In this document: positions 1 to 11,990 of the stretch, one piece after another
How the letters are laid out: every line of letters starts with the position of its first letter
How positions within the stretch are numbered: position 1 is the first letter of the stretch
From: Pteria penguin
Taxonomy: Eukaryota; Mollusca; Bivalvia; Pterioida; Pteriidae
Direction of reading: 5' to 3'
Assembly: GCA_035048485.1 (NCBI GenBank)
Contig: CM068588.1
Coordinates: 310,001 to 374,000, forward strand
Length of the DNA stretch: 64,000 nt
The notes under the pieces: model-generated
The model's input: the letters and a program-made list of their open reading frames with translations, nothing else
Told to the model about the DNA's origin: nothing
Database searches by the model: none
Program-made: the position numbers and the translations under genes

Positions 1-955
1 TATATTTCTGATATAAATTGTTCGAATTCAGGGTTGTCGATAACCAAAAGTCATCCAGATATCAGCAAGTATTATTAAATTTGTCAATGCGGTTGAAATG
101 TTTTGATTTTTGAATAGAAACCATAAAATCCCTCTCATAACAATAAAGAAATAAATCTGCTATCAGAGGCACGCAGTTAGTACCCATAGGAATCCCAACT
201 ATTTGTTGATATATCTTTCCATCAAATTGCACAAAAATATTATTCATGAGAAAATCTAGTGCTTTACATAATTCCTTGCAAGTATTTATATGAAGTATAT
301 TGTTTGTTGGAAAAGAATCCGGAGTTATTGAAGTACATATGTAAGTTTTAGATTCTCTGTGAAAACACCATTGTATAAGAGACAGCAACTTGCTTTTAAT
401 CAAATCATGAGGCAGAGATGTATAAAGTGTAGAAAAATCAAATGTAGAAATTTGAGTCGCTTTGAAATTTAGTAAAAGAAGTTTGTCTATAGCTTCATGA
501 GAATTTTTAATTGACCAAAGGTAATTGATGTTACTATTATGAAATGCGACATCACAATATTTGATAATATGATCTTTTATAGCAGTTAGAGCAGACGTAA
601 TATGTTTCGATAGTACCGTAGTAGAGCAGTGGCTAGAATTAGATATGAAACGTGATTTATATGGACTTTTATGTAGTTTTGGGAGCCAATACATGGTTGG
701 TAGATCAGATTTTTCAGTTTTAATCTTGAAGACGGACATGGTCATGAGGTGTTCGTGCAAGGTGCTGTCTTTTGAGGTAGGGGTTTCCACATATGTATGA
801 GTGAGGTTTAATTCGTTTTTAAGTACTTCAATATAATATAGTTTTCAAACAATTATGATGTTATTACCTGCTTTATAGACAGGAACAAAGACATATTTAG
901 CATGTAGGTCAGCATGTAGGTCAGTACAGGTTTATAATAAAGGCAGAAAATGTAA
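1..955 (-). mobile_element. PLE family A fragment, RT core, continuing beyond left edge
   Basis: The minus strand from about 870 downward encodes the RT core: PTMYWLPKLHKSPYKSRF, then FDFSTLYTSLPHDLIKSKLL, then QQIVGIPMGTNCVPLIADLF. It closely matches 37600-38300. A small deletion just before the motif C codons (near position 50) breaks the frame. The 3' part lies outside the window. Confidence 0.85.
62..790 (-). pseudogene. RT open frame of the left-edge PLE fragment
   Basis: This is the longest intact RT piece of family A, 242 codons. It holds the tip of the fingers (WLPKLHK, a signature shared by Penelope RTs), motif A with Asp in FDFSTLYTSLPH, and motif B in GIPMGTNC. The Ala that normally follows NC is Val. 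The frame terminates just before YLDD because of a deletion, so the catalytic motif C is missing. The start at 790 is only the first Met in the frame, because upstream homology continues in another frame. Confidence 0.75.
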
Positions 956-1136
956 TAAATTAGTCAATTGATGTGGTAAACGAATTAATGGGATCAATCT
1001 CCCACTCGCCAAGAAAAAGAAGTACACTCATATACACTCATGGTCAAACGATTTATAAATAAATTATAATATATACAGTAATAATTATTACATAATTATA
1101 TATAATAGAAAGGAATAATAGATAATGTATGATAAA

Positions 1137-1645
1137 AAAGAAAAAAGAGGAGTTACTGGCTCAGTTATGTGGTAGAAGTCACCATGGAGCTTTACAATAC
1201 ATGAATATAAATAATATACTAGAACATATAACACATTACAAAAATATTTGATTGTAATGCAATTACGATACCGACTTAGGACGGTCTTTTAATTTGACAA
1301 AAGCCAAACAAATGGTGTGGTGAACCGGTTTACGGGCCTACCTTCCCACTCATCGTAACAGCAGAACAATCAAGGGACGTACATTTAAAAATTTATAAAT
1401 AATCCTCTATGTAAAGAACAAAAGTCAACAGCTATCGAATATTGAGAGGTCATAAAATATAAACACGTAAGGTATTGTAAAACACATAATGGTATAAAAA
1501 TATATGCGACATCAACATGATATACCGTGCTCTGCCAGTCTGAAAGCGAGCTAAGACCCTAGATCTGTAGGAGTCCCGACTGACAGTCAGAGGGGACGAG
1601 GTTCAGGACCATGTCTCCTCTGAAAAAGGTTTGGATAAAAACTCA
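1137..1645 (-). mobile_element. PLE family A 3'-terminal fragment
   Basis: About 500 bases match 36484-36985, including CCGACTTAGGACGGTC, the AAACAAATGGTGTGG box and the GAGGTTCAGGACCATGTCTC segment. It is a separate truncated insertion next to the RT fragment at the left edge. It lacks coding capacity. Confidence 0.75.
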
Positions 1646-1829
1646 GATATCAGTAGACAGGAAACAAGAAATCAGACTCAGTCACAATATAGATTTCACC
1701 TCCAGGCAAAACTAACAATGAAATATGATGAAAACAAATCGGAATCTTTTCAATCAGAATAACCTTCACGTCACAAAATATTTTGTAAGAACAGGAAGAC
1801 CCTTCTATTATTCTGAATTTTTTCTTTAC

Positions 1830-1831
<2 letters not shown>

Positions 1832-1893
<62 letters not shown>

Positions 1894-1950
1894 TCTTATT
1901 AAGATGATGATGATCAACATCATTATCATTATCATCATCATCATCATCAA
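1832..1950. repeat. (ATT)n and (CAT)n microsatellites
   Basis: About 20 ATT units (1832-1891) are followed by an imperfect CAT/ATC tract (1903-1950). The frames through it are poly-Asn or poly-Asp artefacts. Confidence 0.95.
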
Positions 1951-1999
1951 AATCACTATTAAATTTATAAGACAGATTTTGAAAAATTGGGGTTTGAAA

Positions 2000-2185
2000 G
2001 TATAAAACGAAGAAGTACCGAATGGTAAACCAATATTTCATAGTCCATGGGAAAAAGGACAATATCGTGAATAGTGTCATATTCAGACAAATGCGAACCC
2101 CAATAAAATCGAAGTGAGACCAGGGGCCCGGGAGGAGTAAGCGTCCCCTGGTTGCATGCAACATCCGTTGCAAACGAAAATAACA
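2000..2185 (-). repeat. CCCGGG-module repeat, type 2
   Basis: It shares ACGAAGAAGTACC, TCATAGTCCATGG, CAGACAAATGC and GTGAGACCAGGGGCCCGGG, then GTCCCCTGGTTGCATGCAAC, with 40037-40215. The minus strand gives the usual reading of the module. Confidence 0.75.
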
Positions 2186-3107
2186 TAACGCTTTTAATTT
2201 TTCTAATTATTAGTACCTGTTTCTATTTGAGTTTTTAAAATGATTGCATCATTTTCAAGTTTTATTGCAAGTCTGAACTTTGCGAAAATATTACAGACCG
2301 ATTTTAAAAATAAATGTTAGCGTGAAAAAAAAATACGTTTTCAAATTTTAAATCCATTTTAGTAAGAAATTTAAATTTTTCCACAAATCATGTTTCTTGC
2401 GTAATCTTAATGTTATTTGCTTATTTCTCTTTTTACAATTTTACAATACAGTAAAAGAGAAGTGTTTTCCTTTTTTTGATTATATTTAGAATATTTGCCA
2501 ATTTCCCGAAATTGTCGATACCTGTCTTCAAGTGCAGTTATTTCACCCTTATCATTAATGCCATCTTCTGAGAAATGGATTTATTTACCAACTTCATCTC
2601 TCTGTTGCTAATTCTCACAGAGAATTTTCTTTTTATTAGAAATATGTTCAAAACAAGGACTATATAGAAAATTAAGTAACAATATATAGTTTTAAACTTT
2701 CTTTTGTATGCAGCGTTTATTTTCAAATGTTAAACTCCTCACATCTTGGCTTTCATGCTCTACGGTATTTCTATTGCATTTCTGTCATTAAAACATTTTA
2801 ACACATTTTCCCACTTAACCTGTTTTACTCTCTGGCATCAACGCGGATGTGACTGGCCGACGGAGAATGCTTACTCCTCCATGGGATCTCTGACGATTAT
2901 TCCTTTTTCCCTCTTTTCTATTCTACATTTCCACATTGCCGTCCTTCACCGTATCAATTGAAAATGGATGAGGAAACTATAACCTTTACATTAAAACTAT
3001 ATTGTGATAATTCGAAAACTTTAAAAGGAAAACGAAAACATCTCACCGATTTTTGTTGAAGTCACAGGAACAATACAGCATAGAAGATTGGCTTTCTTCT
3101 TTGTAGA
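2186..3107. other. AT-rich stretch without recognisable genes
   Basis: Only short frames occur. The plus frame 2746-2961 lacks any family resemblance. I see no repeats shared with the rest of the window. Confidence 0.5.
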
Positions 3108-4101
3108 AATTGACCTTTTGCCAGTTGCGCGCCCCCTAGCGGTCACCCGGTGCAACACAACAATCATGGCCGACGTAGTGGGTCATTGTCCCATTATGCG
3201 AGAAGTGCACTAAATTGTCGGGTACCTCCATATTACACGCTGCAGTTTAATATTTATTTGAATTAATCGATAACAGAAGGTAAGCATGTTTATTTTCTAT
3301 TAGTATTGCAAAAGATTGGTTTGAAATCATTACGGTAACGATGTTAGATGACCAGGTAAACTAGGCAGATGAAAAGTTCAGAAAACGTAACACTTGACAC
3401 GCGTTACATCTGTCACGATTTTTCAGAGATCAGATAGGTGCAAATGCCTGGTCAGTGTTGTAAAGTATGAAATACAATAACCTTATAAGCAAATCAATAG
3501 TAAAATGCTGGAAGACGTGTTTAATTTAGTTGTAAATCGAAGTTTATAGGTGCATTTACCTGTACTTACAGGTGTGTTATTGTTATGAATAATGCAATCG
3601 AAATAACCGCCTTTGTGCGCACAAATGTTGTTTGTATATAGTAAGGTGTCACGTGTCTTTATTATTCAGGTATACAGGTAAACTGGCGGATCCAGGTTAA
3701 AGTTAGGGTTGTCACGGCCTGGGTGAGTTGTTCATGGATCCAGATATTGACTCTTTGCGATGTTATAGAAATAAAAATATTCATTTAGCTATGACAGTGG
3801 CAGATTTAGAGGCCCGGCACCCCCCCCCCTCCCCTTCGCCACATATTTACAAGTTAAAATCCAGATTTGGCACCAAAAATGACCGGGTAATTTGGCTAAA
3901 ACATATACCCCCCCTTTCAAAAACTCTGGATCCACCACTGTATTGATATTATTTTACTGTCTTTTTGTTGTCTTATATCTTACTAGATTTATCTACTAGA
4001 TTTATATGCATGAACATTATTGATAAATATAAAAAATAATATAGTAGAACTTTGATTACAAGTCTTTCCCAATCTCGCAAGGATTTATCCTTCCATTCGT
4101 G
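3108..4101 (+). repeat. Left arm of a ~1-kb inverted repeat (THAP-gene 5' region)
   Basis: This arm is the reverse complement of 4656-5752. It contains the GCGCGCCCCCTAGCGGTCAC block, a short first exon with ATGGCCGACGTAGTGGGTC, a splice donor CAGAAG/GTAAGC at 3279/3280, and the intron-like sequence. Just before the coding exon about 120 bases are missing (junction at about 4079), which removes the THAP start codon. After ATTTATCCTTCCATTCG (ending about 4101) it diverges. Confidence 0.85.
3795..3943. repeat. Small inverted-ended element (GTGGATCC type)
   Basis: The ends ACAGTGGCAGATTTAGAG and CTCTGGATCCACCACTGT are imperfect inverted repeats around a C-rich centre. The reverse copy sits in the other arm at 4911-5066. 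The ends resemble the GGATCCGCGC elements at 50.7-52.7 kb. Confidence 0.55.
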
Positions 4102-4525
4102 TGTAGCATCATTTTGTACGTTAGAACAGCAAAATTCAATAGCAATACATGTATATGAATTATCAATGCAACATATGTATTATAACGTAATGACTGAACA
4201 TATTGATAAAGGTAATTTTCTTACTGACAATATTTTAAAACAATGTGATGTACAATCTATATCATATATGCATGTTTACATGTATATACTGTTATACACC
4301 AGTACTATTATTAAAACAAATAAAAATCATTGTATTATTGAACACTGCATCATGGTGTCATACTACATGTACTTGTACATGTTTGAAGAATATATATTCA
4401 TACATTTCAATTAATTACAAAGTTGTAATATGAAATTATCCATGGAAATTATAATTAAATTTCCATTCATTCATAAATCCAAAGTAGACATCAAATAATC
4501 AATCTTTCCTAACTCTGCCCCGAAT

Positions 4526-4732
4526 CTATAACAGTCCCCTGTGAAGTGTTTCCAACAAACTTTGGTACTTTTCATTAATTTGAAATGAGGGCCTATATGT
4601 TTCTTCGGATAGCAAGTATCCACTTCCTGGATAATTCTGGAGCACTTTTAATAACGAATGAAAGGATAAATCCTTGCATACTGCTAGCCTTGTATCACTT
4701 GCCCATAATGGAACACAGCAGTGGTGTGGCAT
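4526..4732 (-). pseudogene. THAP-domain protein, decayed N-terminus
   Basis: ATG at 4732 follows a consensus acceptor at 4743. The frame begins MPHHCCVPLW, the THAP opening M-P-x-x-C-x-V-P, with KDLSFHS where the family has an F-H-x-F-P block. The second zinc Cys is Trp. Further along, the original frame is lost, and an alternative frame around 4545-4590 reads STKVCWKHFTGDCY, the C-x-x-H-F end of the C2CH zinc finger. At least one frameshift therefore separates the two halves. THAP domains bind DNA and occur in P-element-type and other transposases as well as host factors. No catalytic domain is present here. Confidence 0.65.
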
Positions 4733-5752
4733 TTTGCTAGACCTAAAATAAAGATATGTTAAAATGCATATGTATATACATAATGCCAGATGGGGAAAGA
4801 CATGTAATCAAAGTGCTACTTTATTATTTTTTATCTTTCTCAATAAAGCTCATGCATGTAAATCTAGTAGTTAAGATATAAGACAACAGAAATACAGTAA
4901 AATGATATTATACAGTGGTGGATCCAGAATTTTTGAAAGAAGGGGGGGGGGCACATATGTTTTAGCCAAATTACCCGATCATTTTTGGTGCCAAATCTGG
5001 ATTTTAACTTGTAAATATGTGGTGAAAAGCGGGGGGGCGGTCCAAGGCCTCTAAATCCGTCTCTGTCATAGCTAAATGATTATTTTTATTTCTATAACAT
5101 CGCAAAGAGTCAATATCTGGATCCATGCACAACTCACCCAGGCCGTGACAACCCTAACTTTAACCTGGATCCGCCAATTTACCTGTATACCTGAATAATA
5201 AAGACACGTGACACCTTACTATATACAAACAACATTTGTGCGCACAAAGGCGGTTATTTCGATTGCATTATTCATAACAATAACACACCTGTAAGTACAA
5301 GTAAATGCACCTATAAACTTCGATTTACAACTAAATTAAACACGTCTACCAGCATTTTACTATTGATTTGCTTATAAGGTTATTGTATTTCATACTTTAC
5401 AACACTGACCAGGCATTTGCACCTATGTGATCTCTGAAAAATCGTGACAGATGTAACACGTATCAAGAGTTACGTTTTCTGAACTTTTCATCTGCCTAGT
5501 TTACCTGGTCATCTAACATCGTTACCGTAATGATTTCAAACCAATCTTTTGCAATACTAATAGAAAATAAACATGCTTACCTTCTGTTATCGACTAATTC
5601 AAATAAATATTAAACTGCGGCGTGTAATACGGAGGTACTCGACAATTTAGCGCACTTCTCGCATAATGGGACAATGACCCACTACGTCGGCCATGATTGT
5701 TGTGTTGAACCGGGTGACCGCTAGGGGGCGCGCAACTGGCAAAAGGTCAATT
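4656..5752 (-). repeat. Right arm of the ~1-kb inverted repeat
   Basis: It runs on the minus strand from 5752 inward: GC-rich promoter-like block, untranslated first exon ending CAGAAG at 5581 before GTAAGC, an 838-base intron, then TTATTTTAG and the THAP start codon at 4732. It keeps the segment deleted from the left arm. The spacer between arms is about 554 bases. Confidence 0.85.
4911..5066. repeat. Small inverted-ended element, second copy in right arm
   Basis: This is the reverse complement of 3795-3943 with a G-run centre. It moved together with the 1-kb arm, so it predates the inverted duplication. Confidence 0.55.
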
Positions 5753-6196
5753 GTCGTCATATCCTTCATAATAAAATGTATGAGTGAGATCGCATTTTAA
5801 AAATATTACAACGGAAATAAAAATCTTTAGAAGCATATATATATATTTCTTTCCTGTATATATATTGCATTACCTTGTACACTCAGTAAAAATCATAAAC
5901 AGATTAAACACATTTAAGGACTGCAAGTTAAGTTACCACATTATGTTATTTCGTGACGTGCATAATGAGATTTTTTTTATTTCGCATGAGTTAGGTCCCT
6001 TATATGATCTATCATTTCGTGATTTTAACTTAGTTACATATATATTGAAACGTTTATGCAAGTTACATTTAATTTTATTTAATAGCAGTAATATTTTTCA
6101 AAATATAAGATTCACAACATTGCACATAGTAACTGTAGGATCTCAATAAATGCCAATAGGAGGGATTTTATAATACATTAGGCTATCCTAATCCTA

Positions 6197-6330
<134 letters not shown>

Positions 6331-6510
6331 GAAAATTCAAAATTTGTCAAAGTATTTTAATTGATCTTTTAAGATTTCATTCATATACTTGAAGTGTTTC
6401 CATGAGGCTTTTGGGATCAATATACACTGATTTACACAATGTACTTGAAATATTCCTCGGTTATCGTTATTTGTACCTCGGATAAAATTTTGTAAAATGT
6501 GTCATGTGGT

Positions 6511-6536
6511 GACCCCCTATGAGACTATAGGGGGTC
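6511..6536. repeat. Perfect 10-bp hairpin
   Basis: GACCCCCTAT, loop GAGACT, ATAGGGGGTC. It is followed by AGTAAAATT, a motif repeated at the next hairpin. Confidence 0.85.
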
Positions 6537-6539
6537 AGT

Positions 6540-6850
6540 AAAATTTCTTAAGGGAGCAATATGGTCGCCGCCTATTCTTATCGTTCCCGCCAACGTTATA
6601 AATAAAAAATAGTCCATCCATAGTTGCTCAGTGAACATTTTTGAGATACCTCCCGCAGTGTGTCTGACGTCAGATAAATTGAAAGCGTCTCGGCATTCTA
6701 GTTTGTTGACAAGTATGGCTCGGTTTGAACAGACGACACGATTGGAAATCGACGGGAAAAGAAGATTCTTGTTACTGTTTCATTGCCTTTGTTCATTCAC
6801 AACAGTATATAAAAAGGTCCTCAGTGCGGTAAATTCGTTCTGTGGTTAGT
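6540..6850 (+). other. Promoter-like region or possible first exon between two hairpins
   Basis: TGACGTCA, a full CREB-type palindrome, is at 6665-6672. An open frame from 6631 to 6849 has an internal ATG at about 6716 that would begin MARFEQTTRLEIDGKRR. GC content is higher than in the surroundings. No family was recognised and no donor is convincing, so the frame may be chance. Confidence 0.25.
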
Positions 6851-6943
6851 TACTGGCCTACCATGGAACCATAGAGGGTCAGTAAAATTCATAGAGGATT
6901 CATGTATTTTACTGACCATCTATGGTGCCGTGGTAGGCCCGTA
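6851..6943. repeat. ~38-bp-stem hairpin
   Basis: The left arm TACTGGCCTACCATGG, ATAGAGGGTCAGTAAAAT pairs with ATTTTACTGACCATCTATGG, CGTGGTAGGCCCGTA, around a 17-base loop. It has a few mismatches. Confidence 0.85.
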
Positions 6944-7631
6944 ATAAACCATAATATAGTAGTGGATATAATATTAAACATCAAATAACATACAAGATTT
7001 TTGTTTAAAATATCCATTAGGAAAATAATCACATTGTACACATGTTTACTCCGCAAAGCGTTTCATAAACATATTTAATTATACTAATCGTCTCAATGCA
7101 GATCTTTTGAAATGACAATATACGACTTAGTTACGCTTCTGGGATGACCGTCTATTAGATACGATAATTGCACAAGATTACGAAAATACTTATCATTTAC
7201 TGTTGATTCAGTTTCTGCTTTATGCTTCTTAAACATCCTTTAATATCGACAGATAAGAAATAATGAAAACTTCACCATGGTAATACTTTTTCATTTTCTT
7301 ATTGGAAAAACAACACAAGGACAAGTCCCCAAGAAGCATATAGCCTGTAATCTCTATTTTCTATATTTGTTATTTACATTGTAATAATAAATGTTCATGG
7401 ATGTTTAATACCATGTATTAGAGGTACGAGTATAATGTTGGAAGTTCATTTTCATTCTTTCATTCTTGTTTGTCTACTTGATTACACTGTGTTATTCACA
7501 GTGGTAATCATAAACCAGTAAATCATATAAATGGACTATTTAGTTTTAGTATTTTGTTTTGTTTTGTTTTTTGTGGTTTTTTTTCGTTTGTATTTATTTG
7601 TTTGTGGGGGTTGTGTTTCCTTTTTAGGATG

Positions 7632-7656
7632 TTTATTATTATTATTATTATTATTA

Positions 7657-7705
<49 letters not shown>

Positions 7706-7716
7706 CATTATCATTA
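7632..7716. repeat. (TTA)n microsatellite
   Basis: About 28 TTA units with one TTG. Poly-Leu and poly-Ile frames across it are artefacts. Confidence 0.95.
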
Positions 7717-7849
7717 ATATAATTATGAATATCATTTGTATTTTTGTACTTTTTTCACAATCACGAACCCCTAGAAAAAATCAGGTGGAATCAGGTGTCA
7801 TGGACGAGTAAGCATAACCTGTCGATCGGTTACACTCGCCATGATGCCA

Positions 7850-8725
7850 TAATTTAAATTGATTTGTTATAAACTCGAAAATTCACATTCAGTAGACGAT
7901 ATAATACCGTGGTCATATTTAGTAAAACGTCACGATTAGTATTGTTATTGCAATAGAAATCTACTATAATCTGAACGATAAGCAACATCTTCAACAGAAT
8001 AAGGACGTCAACATGTCGGACAATGATATCAGATAATGGTATATAAGATTTTGGGGTTTTTTTATCTACCTTAAAATTTGCGGAGTGTAGACTTAAGACT
8101 TTTGATTTCATAAACTTGTGATAATAACATTTAACGAAGCAATTTGCATTGGTGAATGAAGGAACCATATTTCAGTAGAAGGTCTAGCATATCGAATCAG
8201 CTGAGACACATAGACACCATAGGCAGAAGATAAAGGAATGCTGCTACATATTTGTTGAAAGTTAACAAAAGGAAATCTCCTTTGTCATATGTTAGTTTAC
8301 CATTTTTGTAAATATTTAGAAGAAGATCCAAATACGAAGGACCGGGACTAGATTCTGTTGCATCTTTTATTTCTAATTCGTTGGGATATATTGCGTGTGC
8401 ATATGTATCAAAGTGTTTATTATTTAAAGACCATACATTATCAATATATCTGAATGTGAAATTAAATTTCATTGCCAGCTGTTTTTTATTTTGATTTTAA
8501 CGTTCTTATATGTCAGCTTCGTATGAATAAAGGAACCAGCAAACAAAGGTGCATAATTAATGCCCATTGCAATGCCAACAGTTTGTTGGAATACTTGGTT
8601 GCCAAATACAACCTATATATTGTCTATGAAAACTCTCAACATGTTTTAATGCCCTCCTCAGTATATTTGAAAAACACAAATACGGATTTACTGTCTTTTG
8701 ATTAAAGAATGCATAGAAAGTATTA
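7850..8725 (-). pseudogene. Diverged PLE reverse transcriptase relic
   Basis: On the minus strand, frame 8472-8197 encodes FTFRYIDNVWSLNN, where the usual YIDD is YIDN, then YPNELEIKDATES, as in family B. Upstream, at 8480-8620, another frame gives a worn motif B (FQQTVGIAMG, APLFAG). Downstream, 8168-7854 retains worn thumb similarity. Changes in both motif B and motif C show an old inactive copy. No endonuclease was found nearby. Confidence 0.65.
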
Positions 8726-9619
8726 GTATACAATGTACTTATAAAATCTTATTTCATGATCAGAAGACACACATTCCGACTCCAGATATGTCTCACATGA
8801 TGGATGAACCCAAATGTCAATGCTTTTGTTATTTCTCTTATTGAAATACTTATAAGACTGTTAAAACGATATTAATCAACTGCACCATATCGACAACATT
8901 TGCCTCTTTAGTTTTGCTCATGAACGAAACTGCGGAAATCCTTCTATTTGAAGAACAACTCTATTTACTAAACTTTAAGTAACAGCCAAAATTTAATATC
9001 ACAATTATGCATGGTGGAGATACTCGATAGCTTTAAAGTAATTTTCAAATTTTCATTACAATAAATTGTAAAGGATGTATTTCGGATTCGTAGAAAAGTT
9101 CTGAAATCGCGGTTGCTGGTGCTCCCAAGGACTGCGAGTCCGTCAGCGGCAGTATGGGCCTGCTTTGATTGATATTGATTTTGAATGATATCGATTTTGA
9201 CAGAGCAAAATCAAAATTTACGAATTAAGTGACGATCGTCACGTCACTTGACCGTCCTTAGTTGACACTGCAATTGGATTGACAGTGTTTCCACCTGAAG
9301 GGGTTGGGTATATACGCCTGTACTGGCAGAGTGAATGAGCCTTGAACGGCAGAGCGACGAAGCTCAGAGTAGCAGATTGGATAAGCTTCGAGAAACAGCG
9401 TACGTAAGCCTGGAATGGTAGAGGGATAAGCTTGAATTGGCGAAGTGATGCAACAAAGATGTTAAACCTACAGTTGCAGAATGGATGTCACATTCGATAC
9501 ATCTCAGGTATGAATTACGCCTGGTTCTTCCATATCCAATATAAATATATCAATTTTGTATCTGATTTTAAGGAAGCCGATTTAAGACCCATCAAAAATA
9601 TTTTTGAATTTGATATAAC
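8726..9619. other. Non-coding stretch
   Basis: Contains short GATATTGATTTTGA and ACGTCACTTGACCGTCC motifs, and imperfect repeats around GCCTTGAACGGCAGAG and GCCTGGAATGGTAGAG (9340-9430). No gene is recognised. Confidence 0.4.
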
Positions 9620-9990
9620 GAATCCTTGAATTTGTTAAAATGGAATAAAATCTTTTTAACGAATTCTTGAATTTGTTTAAACGGATTCAATTCGTTTTAA
9701 CAGATTTGAGGAATTCGTTATAACGAATTAAATCTGTTATAACAAATTTGAGGAATTAGTTATAATGAATTAAATCTTTTTAACAGATTTATTGAATTCG
9801 TTTTAACAGATTTTGAAATTCGTTTTAACAAATTAAATACGAAATTCGAATTCTTAAATTCATGTATTCCTCAAATTTGTTATTACAGATTTAATACGTC
9901 ATAACGAAGTCCTTAAATTTGTTAAAACGTATTTAATCAGTTTTAACAAATTCAAGAATTCGTTATATCAAATTCAAAAAAAAATTTGAT
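9620..9990. repeat. Palindromic AACGAATT repeat block, left
   Basis: Interspersed copies of GAATTCGTTATAACGAATT, AACAGATTTGAGGAATTCG and ACAAATTCAAGAATTCGTTA occur on both strands. The units can pair with one another in many registers. Confidence 0.8.
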
Positions 9991-10129
9991 AGGTCCCTAT
10001 TCGTTACCGTACATGTAGCGTGGAAGTTGGAAAATCCTCGTTGCCACGGTGGGCTGTCCACGTCTGTCCTCCGTGGACACCTCGCGAGGCCACTTTTCTG
10101 TCCACGTTAATGCTTTCTAATACAATTTG

Positions 10130-10262
10130 CCATCTACCTGTACTTGTCCTCGCGAGGTCAAAAACGGACAAGTTTTTCACACCTTTTACCTGTATTTGTC
10201 CTCTGGTGGTCAAAACGGACAAGGTTTTCACACCTTTTAATTAACCTGTCCCCCACTGGACG
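10130..10262. repeat. Short tandem repeat with CTTGTCC/GGACAAG stems
   Basis: Two ~50-base units read CTTGTCCTC, a GCGAGGTC or TGGTGGTC block, AAAACGGACAAG and TTTTCACACCTTTTA, with a third partial unit. Each unit can fold, and CTCGCGAG is itself palindromic. Confidence 0.65.
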
Positions 10263-11129
10263 TAAGGGATATTACATAGATGGGCCGGTATTTTGCAAAT
10301 GTATCATGAAATATTTCGTTAAATAATACAAAAGGAAAGAAAAAATGAAAAAAAATGAAAAATGTTTTTCAATGACCACGCCAGTAGATAGCTTCAGATT
10401 GAGACAAGACCGGTTTCAGAGTTGAACTACATACGGTACTGATAATAGCCTTTACGTTGTTTGAGTTGTTTTATTGTATTTGTTCAGTCAACCGAAAAAG
10501 TAACATGTTTGCCTGTTAAGTTTTTTCCACATGCATGTAATTCTTCATTTAACAGACGAATTTAGAAGAATCTATCTGAAGTTAAAGAAATGCAAATTGC
10601 TCACACGATTTACACTCTTATTATATTCAAAGTAATTCATTTATAATAATGCATGATGGTAATATTAAGGACAAATAAATGTGGTTTTAAAAATATAAAT
10701 GCCTTATCAAATAAAACCAATCTACCGATCTTTATTAAATAATGTTATCATTTGAATAAAGGTTCATAATATTCATAATAAATTGAAATACTGTTTAATA
10801 TTTGTTGACTACGTGATTATTTATTTCTGCGTAAAAAAATTTCAAAGAAATTCTTTTGTGTTCTGATTAAGTAATTAACTATTTTAAGCAAAAGTAATGA
10901 TCTTAATCATTGCATGAAAGGTTAATTAAAATCATTATAAAATACCTGTTAAAGTATGTTTTTACAATTAAGTGTCGCTAAAGACTTCTTTCAAGTACCG
11001 GTAACTCTTAAAGAGCGAGATATGGGTGTGTATTAATAAATTGTGTACTAGCATTACTATTTTATATTTGAAAATTAATTATTATCAGATTTCTTGTGAT
11101 TTATTACTCCCCCTCAACAGCAAAATCTA
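10263..11129. other. AT-rich stretch, nothing recognised
   Basis: Long A and T runs and no open frame of note. Confidence 0.5.
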
Positions 11130-11990
11130 AGAACCATATCTCCGGCAAAGGGAGAAAACCCAAAAATGAATAAACCCCCCCCCCCTTCTTTTATTTGTAC
11201 TTGTTGAGTATGAAGAATTGTACGATGTTTCAGTCAAATATCTTATTCGCCAATACAATGGGCGATTTTCCTATTGCAAGTCTAAGCATTGTGCTGTAAG
11301 CCTACAGGGCAAAAAATTTAAGTGAAAGATCGACGCCACCTAACGACCGAGTTAAAGTAACGACACGTCAACCCCCCCCCCCCTCTTTCTCTCTCTCTCT
11401 GCTGTGCACGAGATATCGTTTGCAAACGTATTTTAAACTTTTTCAATACAACCAAAATATATATTTGTGTATGTATTAATGTAAAACATGCAAGGTTCAG
11501 TGTTCAGTCGGGTCATCATCTTTTATATATAATTGCATAATCGTATCCGTGAAATTAATAAAAAAAATAGATACGATCGTATTGGGCAAGAATATGTAAC
11601 GAGACAAAACAATAAAAAAAGGGGGGTCCTCTCTGTTTAGGTCAAACGGCACTTAGTCCAGGTAACCTTACGACTGGAGCACGCGTGTTGTGTGAAGTCT
11701 ATTGTTCTACTTCATCCTGGTAGCGAATAAGGGTTTGACTTATGACACTGATTAATACACGGAATTAGACGATCGTATCCGATGAAATCATAAGATACAT
11801 ACGGCCCTATATCTGGCAGGAATATGTAAGAAGCTAAGAAATTTAAAGGGAGGGGGGGGGGTGTTTCTGAAAGATACTTTTCTTTCCTGTTTAGGTAAGA
11901 AAACGACCGACACTCTAGTTTCCCTTGCGACTCCAGTGCGCATGCTTTGTCTTTTGTTCTGAGATTATAAATATTTTTCAAAAGTTTGCC
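11130..11990. repeat. Region with four homopolymer C/G runs and a weak direct repeat
   Basis: C-runs are at 11178 and 11372 and G-runs at 11620 and 11853. The two G-run segments share ACGATCGTAT and TTTAGGT, and similar sequence after them (TTACGACTGGAGCACGCG and TTGCGACTCCAGTGCGC), so they are diverged direct repeats. No gene is seen. Confidence 0.5.

Noticed and set aside
1771..2173. Open frames with poly-Asn and poly-Asp
   Set aside because: They arise from ATT and CAT microsatellites, with no family resemblance outside the repeat.
4052..4414. A 120-codon plus-strand frame in the spacer of the inverted repeat
   Set aside because: AT-rich, low complexity and rich in Tyr, Met and His, with no family resemblance. 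Its start derives from the truncated arm.
5784..6149. A 121-codon plus-strand frame right of the inverted repeat
   Set aside because: AT-rich with biased composition and no recognised motif or splice context.
7523..7811. Open frames rich in Leu and Ile that look like membrane segments
   Set aside because: They are produced by the TTA microsatellite on both strands.
10004..10326. Open frames on both strands at 10.0-10.3 kb
   Set aside because: They cross a short tandem repeat with hairpin-forming units. The two strands are equally open and neither resembles a protein.
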